Notes under the pieces: generated by a model
What the model saw: only the letters and a program-made list of their open reading frames with translations
The model's database searches: none
What the model was told of the DNA's origin: nothing
In this document: positions 55,482 to 64,000 of the stretch, one piece after another
Layout of the letters: each line of letters starts with the position of its first letter
Numbering within the stretch: position 1 is the first letter of the stretch
Translations under genes and position numbers: made by a program
Assembly (NCBI GenBank): GCA_964059195.1
Contig: CAXKWD010000003.1
Location: 200,408,174-200,472,173 of the forward strand
DNA: 64,000 nt
Reading direction: 5' to 3'
DNA from: Ectobius pallidus
Taxonomy: Eukaryota > Arthropoda > Insecta > Blattodea > Ectobiidae

Positions 55482-56520
55482 AAATAAGGTAAACTGATTT
55501 TAAAAAGTGCCAGTATGTTTTTGTTTAATCAGTTATGACTGCAATTATGATATGCAGGAATATTTTTTTAAAAATTGATTTCCAAGCTCCAGATTTCTTC
55601 ATTAAGCAGGTCTTACGGAAGAACAAAGGTCTAGTTTTTTTTTTTTTTAATCAAATTAAAATCTTCCAGCATCAGCTGAACTGTTCAGATTTGTGATATC
55701 TTGACAATCGCACACTCACATAAAAATACCGAAAAAAATTCAAATTGGCCGGTTTCGGGATTTGAACCATGGAACTCCAGAATGTGAGGCCAAGACGTTA
55801 CCATCTCGGCCACCTGGGTCAGTTTAACGGTCTAGTTGGATAAGCGCATGTAAAACAATAGTGTTTTTGGTCATAGCTAACTGTATTTTAATTTCCAAAG
55901 CCTTAAAACAATAGGCTATGTTGTCAAGATAACTGATTTGCTTTTTTTTTTATAAATTCTTTCGAATACGTATATTACCATAAAATGGGCACTAAATTGA
56001 GCATAACTCCGAAACAGGTCAACCGATTTTATCCAGTATCAATAGACGTCTTTCCATGAACATTATAAATGTGTATACCAAGTTTCATAAAAATCCCGTA
56101 AAGTGTATTTGAGTTACGGCGTCTTTAAAATATACACTAAATTGGGTTTTACTCCGGTACCGGTCTACCGATTTGGTCCAATATCAGTAGACGTCTTCCC
56201 ATGTACATTATAAATGGGTATACAAAGTTTCAGGCAAATCCAATAAAGCATATTTGAGTTATCGCGACTTCTCATATATTAACATAAAAGGCGCTAAATT
56301 GGGCATTATTCCGGTACTGGCCAACCGATTTGGTTGAATATCAATAGACGTCTTCCCATGGGCATTATAAATGTGTTTTCCATGTTTCATGAAAATCCGA
56401 AAAAGCGTATTTGAGTTATGGTGCGTACAGACGCACGGACGGACAGACAGACAAACAGACAGACGGACAGACATTTTCTCGTCCCCCACACTATCTCATA
56501 AAGTACCATACTGGCACTTA
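55482..56520 (+). repeat. Family C repeat, copy 5
   Basis: The ends 'aaggtaaactgattt' and 'gtaccatactggcactta' match the other copies. It has the tRNA-like segment on the minus strand (55745-55830), about three tandem 155-170 bp units (55975-56410) and a GGACAGAC-rich run before the end. Confidence 0.75.
55745..55830 (-). other. tRNA-like segment in family C
   Basis: Reverse complement has CAGGTGGCCGAGATGGTAAC (A-box region) and GGTTCAAATCCCG (B box), with a long variable region. Same segment as at 48275-48352. Confidence 0.55.
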
Positions 56521-58600
56521 ATAAAGCGAAGAATACGACACATGAAACCAAGCCATAACGTAGGCCTATGCATTGATAGTAAAATATGAATATGGAATGC
56601 CTATTTGCTGCTTAACCATTAAAGTATCTAACTTTCTGATATTGTAAGTGGAAACGTCATTTTTTTTTTATAGAAACATTGCCACCGAAACTTCAGTGAC
56701 CATAGAACTATTTTTTAAATACACACACAATGAACACAATATGTTTAGATGTAGTACAAAAATGATGTGTTCACTGGCAATTTATAATATACAAAACAAT
56801 TTTGTAGAAAACAAAAACATTAACAACTGAAGTAAGACTTTTAAAATATGACATTGTATACACAAACAAGATTTGCATTAAGTTAAATCGAAATGAAATG
56901 TTATTAATACATTCTCAGCATTGAATAAATATGCTGGGACACAAATAAGATGATCTAAGCAATATAAGGATATTGTAGTTGTAAAGAACTACGAACAATA
57001 AGGTAAGGCGTGGCATAATGTTGGTTAAGGCAATGATTCAAACCAGAAACTGGAACTTTATTCCTTCTGGTGGCAAATGGCTCTTGGACTGACTCAGCCT
57101 CTAACAGAAATTAGTACCAAGAGCAATCCTGGGGGTAAAGGTGGTCGCTGCTTAAGAGTGAAAAACTTTACCACCTTCACACACCGAATATCTAAAAATC
57201 TGATAGCCTCAACCTCCTGGAACCCTAAAAGCCTCCAAGGCTTGTATAGCTTGATAACGGTCTCCAAAATGCGCGGAAAATTCCAGTAGAGTTTTTGTTG
57301 TTGAGAAGAATAACCCTTCTGAAGCCAGCGTATCTCGATTGAACTACTTGCTAATAGATTGCTACACATGGTGTACTCCTGAACAAGTGGGGGATGAGGA
57401 TGGAGACGTTTTACTCAAGTGCACTTGTCACGAAGTGAAATGAACAACCCTTTTAAGAAGAGCGTCAGCGCTCACTGTTGCAGTGATGCGCAACAACCTC
57501 GGTACCACCCCTCAACCGTGTGCAACTGGCGTAAAAAACTCAATTTCAGAACTATGTACTTTGTGAACTCTTGTACTATTGTCCGATGTGAAGAATTTCG
57601 CTGCGAGTGCGCTGCTGTTTAGAGGGGACGAGAAGAGATACATTGCATCGTTGGTGATGGAGGGGTGGGGGGTACCATATCAAGTGGCTAGGTAGATTCT
57701 TATTGGCTGCCGGCTTGCTTGCCTCAGTCCTTGTATTTCTGACAGGAAAGTTCTTTGCTTTGGAAAACAGTAGCTACCTTGACTCAATGTAACCTAATGA
57801 CACTAGAAATTGATGGCTTCTTTCCAAAGAATCTTTTCTCGATGGAATCAAAATGTTCACGAAAGAGGATGTTAAAAAGAAATTAATTTTAATTAAAACG
57901 TATTATTAGGGTATTGCACAGTGTCCGATTCATCTTGTTGGCAAAAACATGTAATGTTTTATGTTAATGGAGCCTACCTCTGAAAACAATATACACCACA
58001 CGAACACACCCACAAAAATAAAATAAAAATAAGTCAAATGTGATAGTTAGGCATGCTTTTACCCGTTAAGTCAGTTCCTGTAGTCATGGACACGAGAACT
58101 GGAAAAAAGTAAATTTGTACTTGTCTGGAAATTAAATTAAATGTTGTTTTTGGTAAAGTCCCAATTTTTACCTTATTTACACTTATTTGGAAAATTACAA
58201 ACACCGAAATACAGAAAAATTTAACCACAGTATACGCTTAAAACAGTTAACCATGATACAAAAATGTACAAAGTGGACCCCAAATCCTTTAATTTTATTG
58301 TTAGAAGAGAAAGTGGATGTGAAACGAGGCTGAACTGAAACCACAGCATCTTCTACTGTGCATCCCTTCTCTAAAGGCTAAAGCTATGCTATGTATGCTA
58401 TGCTATGCCATGCTAACCAATGCTAAGCTTAGCCCGGCCAGGCCGCTCTGCTGGTACAATGTATACCTGTAGGCCTACTGGTTAAAGTGAACATGTTACT
58501 ATGTAAAGTAATAGATATAAATTCATGTTTTATTTATAAACTGAAATGGTTAGAACTTACAAATACCCATTATGTTATAAATTATTTACATTGTTATTAA
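56521..58600. other. Unassigned 2-kb stretch
   Basis: The largest region without a recognised element. Overlapping ORFs on both strands at 57077-57369 are open for 70-91 codons, but I know no family for them. An 'atgctatgctatg' tandem phrase lies at about 58384-58425. It could be unique DNA or an old element. Confidence 0.4.
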
Positions 58601-59485
58601 TAGGGCTCGGACTTTTAGGTAAATACATATTTTTTTTGCTATTACTTATGATTTCAGGACTTTGTCAAAGTTCCGGTTGGGACCTTTGGATTCAAAATAC
58701 TGAGTTGCATATCACATAAAAAAAAAAAAATATTTTCGATATTTTTTATTTGAATACATATTTTTGGTAACTTAATTCTTTTTTACATATTTTACCAAAT
58801 ATCTTGTTTAGAAATGAATATTTTGACTGTTTTTGTAAAATTGCGACATATTTTCAATGCGTTGCGTTGTTATGTTGAGTCAAACAATAAATCAGGGCTG
58901 ATTAGGCCTTTATTAGTGTAAATTTCTGTTTCCTCTCAAACTGCATTACTAAGTTGGAAAAAACAAAACAATTGTTGACAGAATCAATAAAAGAAATCAA
59001 ACACATTGAAAACAAACTTAACAAAATCAGTGGTTCAAAAGCAAACAAAATTAGAGAAAAATTCCTGTCATGCCTAAATAAGAATGAAGGGTTACAAGTG
59101 TTGCGCAAGATTTCAGATATTTTAATGGTTAACAGTGTAGAGAACTTGGAGCAGATGGATCATCTGAGTGTCAGTGAATTATTGTTACAGTGTCAGTGTT
59201 ACAAATATGCAAGATTAACATCCTGAAATGTTGAACGTACATTTTTAAGATACAAGTCTCTGTTCCGTGAAAATCGTCACAGCTTTAAGATGCACAACTT
59301 AAGACCTACTATTGTCGTTTACTGCAACAGTTCTACTAGAATTACTAGATGAGTACTTCTGTAAATATTGGTTAAATAAATAAATAAAAATATTTTCATA
59401 TTTTTTAAACATATTTTCGACTTTTTAACCACATAAAAAATAAATATTTTCGGTTTTATAAGTTTATATAAAAGTCCGAGCCCTA
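58601..59485 (+). mobile_element. hAT element, TAGGGCTCGG family, 8-bp TSD
   Basis: The ends are TAGGGCTCGGACTTTTA and its inverted copy. GTTATTAA is duplicated exactly at 58593-58600 and 59486-59493. It carries the C-terminal part of a hAT transposase. At 885 bp it is an internally deleted derivative. Confidence 0.85.
58954..59352 (+). pseudogene. hAT transposase C-terminal (dimerisation) relic
   Basis: 132 codons in one frame, with a single in-frame TGA at 59224-59226. The segment before it is a charged helix-rich region (KIREKFLSCLNKNEGLQVL). After it comes NVERTFLRYKSLFRENRHSF and RPTIVVYCN, the hATC dimerisation motif. The stop replaces a residue just before NVER. The N-terminal zinc finger and catalytic domain are deleted. 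This anchors the TAGGG-ended elements of the window in hAT. Confidence 0.8.
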
Positions 59486-59975
59486 GTTATTAATGTCTAA
59501 ATTTTATATTATATATATATATATAATAGGGTCATATATAATATTATTAGTCTTCTGCTTCATAAGAACATTAGCTAATAATATTAGTTATGAGTTCATG
59601 GCACAAAGTTATTTTTTTTTTAAATTGTTAATGTAAACTGAAGTAAGAGAGTGTGGTTGCCAATCCCCATGTCACATTCCTAACCCGGATTTAAAATCTA
59701 GTTTTTGTACGATTTTTCATTTATGAATTATGCTGATTACATTTTTCTGAAGATAGAGTTTTCGACTAGAGGACACAAAAACGGGCATTAATGTTAAGAA
59801 ATCGACATGGAATTTAAGGGTTTGAACACATTACTTCGTCTGATTATATTAAGAGTATAGTAAAAATCTCGTAATATTTTTAAACGAGCAAAGACAAAAT
59901 GCCTGCATAGTTTCAAAAAAATATTTCATAACAACCTACACCTACAACCTGTATGTAAAAGTTCGCTACAACCTG
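59486..59975. other. Unassigned AT-rich spacer
   Basis: It contains the right target duplication, an (AT)n run at about 59508-59525 and a T run. Nothing else is recognised. Confidence 0.4.
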
Positions 59976-59977
59976 TA

Positions 59978-60785
59978 CAGTCGGTCAAATAAAAAACGTC
60001 GGGACTCGTATGCAGTTAAAATTAAAGTTTTTACGCATTAGTTCACAAGTTTCCTATAAAAAACATAAAATACAGGCCATTCTCGGAACATATGAGGCCA
60101 TGCGACAGGAGGGAAAACAATGAACAACGAGGGAAAAAATGAACTACGAGAAAAGCGCAACACACGATATTCAACTTAATGTATTGTCATAATTCATTTT
60201 GCTCTGTGTCATCGCGTCACATCCAAATGCTAGCTTGAGAGAAAGTGTAGTTAGGGCTGTAATGTGTGAATGTTTATTTTTACTACAGTTAGGCCGTAGT
60301 CTGGTGGTAGTTTTACAATCATATTGTAATTGACCTGCATTTTTCGGCCTCTGAAGCAGCGAGAAGGTTCCATATTTCTTAAAGAGCAGCTGACCGGAAG
60401 TTTTCATAGGACTGGCCGGCAGCGTAGTTCGATGCTAGATTGCTTGCAGAAGTTGAACGTAAGTTATTGATTTTGTACTACAAGTACCGCTATTATAAAA
60501 TAAAATCTTTAAAAAATGCTCCTTGAATAAACATATTCCTTGCGAATTTATTCATTATAATAAAATTATAAGAACTTCCATGCAAGAATATGGCGGACGT
60601 GAGGCATATAGCCACAGCCTTCTATACATGTTTGTTTTGGAACAAAACTGACTAAATAATCAAGAAAATACATGGATAGACAAGAGGCGTGTGTGAACCT
60701 AACCTTAAGTCTTCCTGTACATGCGCATATGCTCGTTCGTGATACTTAATCAAATACCGCCCGACGTTTTTTATTTGACCGACTG
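59978..60785. mobile_element. Tc1/mariner-like MITE, CAGTCGGTCAAATAA termini
   Basis: 26-bp inverted ends (CAGTCGGTCAAATAAAAAAC...) are flanked by TA at 59976-59977 and 60786-60787. CAGT ends and TA targets are typical of the Tc1 group. The interior ORF (60171-60407, minus) has no transposase motif. Confidence 0.7.
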
Positions 60786-60787
60786 TA

Positions 60788-61148
60788 CATACTGTAAACA
60801 CATCTCAAGGCAGCTTGTGTCTGGGAACAGCCTGGAAGCTAGGCAACCCTTCGGGCTGCATGCGTATGGGGGGGGGGGTCCTTGTGAGTCTTCCTTACAT
60901 GCGAGCGAGCGACACGATCACTGTTTTAACATTTCTTACTTGCAGCCTGTTTAAGAAGAAACAAACTTTCCTCACACACATAGGAATAAAATATATATTT
61001 GCACAAAGTATTATAGTATTACAGTTAAGCAAATAAAATTCTATATACACTTGTTATGATTCTTACATACAAAAAGAAAGACTAAATAAATGAATTCCGC
61101 GAATCTTACGTCCTGGTATCTGATTAAACAGGACCTAGTATTCATCCT
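60788..61148. other. Unassigned spacer
   Basis: A G homopolymer lies at about 60870-60878. No feature is recognised. Confidence 0.4.
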
Positions 61149-61412
61149 AATTCCGGGGTGCGCGGGCAAAGAGAGTTAAGTCCACTTTCTTGTTACTGAG
61201 AATTAGAGTGACTTAACACACTATACCAGCCCAACACAGCTTTAGAGATGGATAAACCCATGAGGCACACATCCATAACTACCGTACAATTTTGAATATG
61301 ACTTACTGAATTTAACACAAATGTAGAGAACATTTTTATCTATAACTCTATGGACATATCTCAATTTTTTAGGACGGTGGACTTAACTCTCTTTGCCCGC
61401 GCACCCCGGAAT
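61149..61412. mobile_element. Short MITE with about 37-bp inverted ends
   Basis: The ends AATTCCGGGGTGCGCGGGCA continue into 'AAGAGAGTTAAGTCCAC' on both sides without a mismatch that I can see. Total length is 264 bp. The target duplication is unclear. The GC-rich ends contrast with the AT-rich loop. Confidence 0.7.
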
Positions 61413-61761
61413 TTTACTTTTTTTCCTTTATTTGTTATTTTCAAAATTCTGCAAGTTCGGAAATTGTTTATTTAAAATATTATAAGCCTAGTTTATATTT
61501 GTTTAACATGTTTATTTTTAGAACTGGCCTACATTTAACTAGCTAATGTCTCTTCTACTGGAAATCCAGTAGTTGAGACTTACAAAAACTACTAACTGCG
61601 CATGAGAGAGGGAGGGAGAGAGAGAGAGAGAGAGAGAGATCACTCTCTTCCGCTTTCTCGTTCTGCATGTTTTGCCTAATAGTCTTGTTTTCTGCCTTTG
61701 TTAATTTCACTTTCTTTTTCTCTTTTACTTGTTCTGTCTTTTGATAATTATTGTTTATCAG
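61413..61761. other. Spacer with (AG)n
   Basis: An (AG)n run lies at about 61605-61640 and a CT-rich stretch near 61700. The last 8 bases are the TTTATCAG duplication of the next element. Confidence 0.5.
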
Positions 61762-63045
61762 TAGGGTTCGGATGTTTATGACCTAAAAAACTGGAAAATA
61801 TGACCTTAAATATGCCCTTAAAAATGACTAAATATGACCCAAAAAATCGTAAATATGACCTAATAAAAGAAAGTATTTTCTAATAATAAATGTTCCACTT
61901 TTAAACGTTTAATGAAACTAAATTACTACATCGCATGAATGCAATCAGGATCGTGTTTTTAAGAATTTTACATATTATTCACAATTTTGCTTGTAATGGA
62001 CATCTAATTTTAAAGCATTTGCTTCTGTGTGATTGTTTCACCACTTCAATATAATATTTTGTAGTCCATGCGTGTCCCTATAAAACATGAAAAATTGCAT
62101 TAATTTAAAAATTAAATTACCTATTAATTGGGCATAAACATTAAATTAATGAAATAAATTTCAAAGTAGGCTATTTCGTACCAGTTTTCAGTCTCCATTT
62201 TTGTCTGTATTACACTATACAACCACGTGCATTTTAAGATTATCGAATAGAAATCTTCTCCTGTTGTCACTTAATATCGTCTTAAACCGCGAGAAGCTCC
62301 TTTCGACGTTACAGGATGTCATAGGTGCATATCTGAAGAACGTCATTAAATCGTTTTGCAGCCGTCACTTTAATTTCACACACTTTGCAATACAAAATTT
62401 TCCCGTCGGTGCAGAAGTGGTTTTCTCCAAACTCTTTAACACAACTTTTTAGTTTTACACTTTCAGAACACTTATTAGTCGGCATTTTTATGTTTCCCGA
62501 TACCTCTGCAAGTGTGAACTGAAAATCTTTTAAAACTGTCTCTATTGAAAGTTGTTAACAAGGAGGAAGGAGGTAAAATCCCGTACATTGTGCTCCAACT
62601 ACCTGCACTTGTTATTGTCCCTTCACATTCCAGTTACAGTCAAACCAAAATATTATTAACTCTTTCTCGAAAAAATTTTAACTCTACGATTTAGTGCCTA
62701 CAGTATACTGCAATTGTGGTCTTTTACCGAATTTATTACTGAAATATGACGTTAAATTAAAAAATGACCGAAATATGACCAAAACTATAAAAATGTCCAA
62801 AATATGGCCTGTGCAATTGTGCTCTTTTACCGAATTTATGACTTAAATATGACGTTAAATTAAAAAATGACCGAAATATGACCTAAACTATAAAAACTAT
62901 AAACTATAAACTATATATGACTTTATATGCAAAATAAAAACGGTCCAATTAGGATAACAAAAGTGCAATTCGTGTTTAATTTCAGTTTGCGGCACGATTA
63001 GAGGTCAGGATAAAAATATGATATGTCATGAACATCCGAACCCTA
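61762..63045 (-). mobile_element. hAT element, TAGGGTTCGG family, with transposase remnant
   Basis: The ends are TAGGGTTCGGATGTTTATGAC and the inverted form. TTTATCAG is duplicated exactly at 61754-61761 and 63046-63053. At 1,284 bp it is the best preserved copy of this family here. It includes a direct duplication of about 95 bp near its right end (about 62705-62900). Confidence 0.85.
62200..62455 (-). pseudogene. hAT transposase remnant, N- and C-terminal parts fused
   Basis: The minus strand reads FGENHFCTDGKILYCKVCEI, a CX2C zinc-finger start as at the N-terminus of this transposase type. After about 20 residues and a frame change it reads MTSCNVERSFSRFKTILSDN and FDNLKMHVVV, the hATC dimerisation end. 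The whole catalytic middle is missing. This is an internal deletion derivative that keeps both coding ends next to both TIRs. Confidence 0.75.
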
Positions 63046-63131
63046 TTTATCAGTTTACTTATTATGATTACTTAGTTATGGAATTTCGTTCATTTTCTAA
63101 CTGTTTCATGCATATTTATTGACAATTTTGA

Positions 63132-63168
<37 letters not shown>

Positions 63169-63296
63169 GCAAGTTTTTTTCTTTCTTTCGTTCGTTACCT
63201 TTCCTTTGTTCTGTCTTCTGCTTTTATTCTAAACATTGTCTGCCCTATTTGCAAGTTTTCTTTTCCTCTTCCTGTCCATCTTCAATAACTTTCACA
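63046..63296. other. Spacer with (TTA)n
   Basis: A (TTA)n run lies at 63129-63169, followed by CT-rich sequence. No element is recognised. Confidence 0.5.
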
Positions 63297-64000
63297 TTTC
63301 TCCTCTCTGCCTATTAGGTAGATTTCGAAGAAAAATCTACCTATTGCAATGGATACCATGTCATGATTTTCGAAAAATTCTTTCATATCTTTACGTTTCA
63401 TGCTCCCCTAAGTACGAAACCACCGCCCGTTAAAAAAAAAAATTTGTGATATATATATAGGCTATATATATATATATCTTTACATGCTAGCGGCCGTAAT
63501 TTTGAAGATATTTGAACCAAATTTTAATATGTTATTTCTAGGCCCAATAGTTCGGACAAGTTCGTTAATGAGCAAAATTGGCCCAAGGGGGTGGTCGGGG
63601 GAGGGGGTTGAAATTTTAAAACATTTTTATCTCGGCCCCTATGAAGTATAGAGGGAAACTTTGTTTGAATAAATTAGAGTACTCCCTATGGAGTTCACAG
63701 TGACACCAACGATTCGGGGGTTTCGGGGGTACGAGTGGGGGTTGGGATGGAAATTCGAAATTTTTGAAACCACGTCTTGTGGGGTATCATTGAAAAGCTC
63801 TTGATGAGTACTCTACAAATCAATAACTAGTTTCTCGATAGCTCTCATTTAAGGCGAGATTTGAATGTTTGAAAAAGAGCTCTTTCCTCTTTTTTGCCAT
63901 TATTATTGCGGGTTTGTCATGCCAAGGCTAAAGAAGAAGAGTGCTACGCAGCGACAGTAAATTAAACCAAAAGCACTTTGAAATCTACCTCAGCCTCTAG
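63297..64000 (-). repeat. Family F repeat, copy 3, running off the window
   Basis: Reverse copy of 27305-28230 and 17085-17580. From the left it has the GGTAGATTT/AAATCTACC inverted motif, 'caccgcccgttaaaa', an (AT)n run near 63450-63478, 'gctagcggccgtaatttt', and at the end 'gaaatctacctcagcctctag'. Confidence 0.7.

Noticed and set aside
57077..57369. Overlapping ORFs on both strands that might be a host exon
   Set aside because: No recognisable domain and no splice-site or codon evidence; open frames of this size are expected by chance in 64 kb.

Overview
The window is eukaryotic, AT-rich, intron-scale repeat DNA. I find no host gene that I can support. Everything recognisable is a mobile element or its debris: mariner, hAT, Helitron, PIF/Harbinger-like and TTAA-flanked elements, R2-like and CR1/Jockey-like LINEs, tRNA-derived SINEs and one Gypsy LTR retrotransposon. 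This mixture, the mariner and hAT diversity, the Helitron terminal motifs and the SINE structure fit an arthropod, most likely an insect with a large genome. A cockroach-like genome is a guess with low confidence.

Layout. 1-4.9 kb: a Helitron-like copy, then stacked hAT elements, one of which holds a LINE reverse transcriptase relic. 4.9-5.7 kb: the 3' end of an R2-like LINE. 5.9-8.7 kb: repeat family E and a 2-kb hAT element with a Helitron inside it. 9.1-11.7 kb: three fold-back mariner relics, the first two sharing one TA. 12.2-13.1 kb: a CR1/Jockey-like LINE tail. 13.5-15 kb: repeat family C interrupted by a chimeric Helitron. 15.3-18.3 kb: an inverted-repeat MITE, a SINE with target duplications inside a LINE tail, family F and a Helitron-like 3' end. 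18.3-22.5 kb: a fourth fold-back mariner, family C, a TTAA MITE and a 165-170 bp tandem array. 23-31.2 kb: nested hAT elements, families C, H, E and F, a palindromic tRNA SINE, a Helitron, a LINE fragment and two MITEs.

The centre of the window, about 31.2-46.3 kb, is a three-level nest. A minus-strand LINE tail is split by an inverted-repeat element whose two arms each carry about eight tandem 165-185 bp units. Its loop holds an intact 11.3-kb Gypsy retrotransposon (33098-44392) with 2,299-bp LTRs, one visible LTR difference, a 4-bp ACCA duplication, and open gag and pol. Gag and pol lie in the same frame, separated by a single UGA. This is by far the youngest element in the window and the only one with complete coding capacity.

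46.3-64 kb repeats the earlier pattern: a SINE, TIR MITEs, family C with an embedded tRNA-like segment, a LINE RT fragment, family E copies that serve as natural empty sites for a Helitron and a SINE, a fold-back element at 54.7-55.4 kb, two hAT relics with recognisable transposase ends, a Tc1-like MITE, and a reverse-strand family F copy running off the end. There is no operon logic. The biology is in the nesting order, which lets several insertions be defined to the base by comparing copies within the window.
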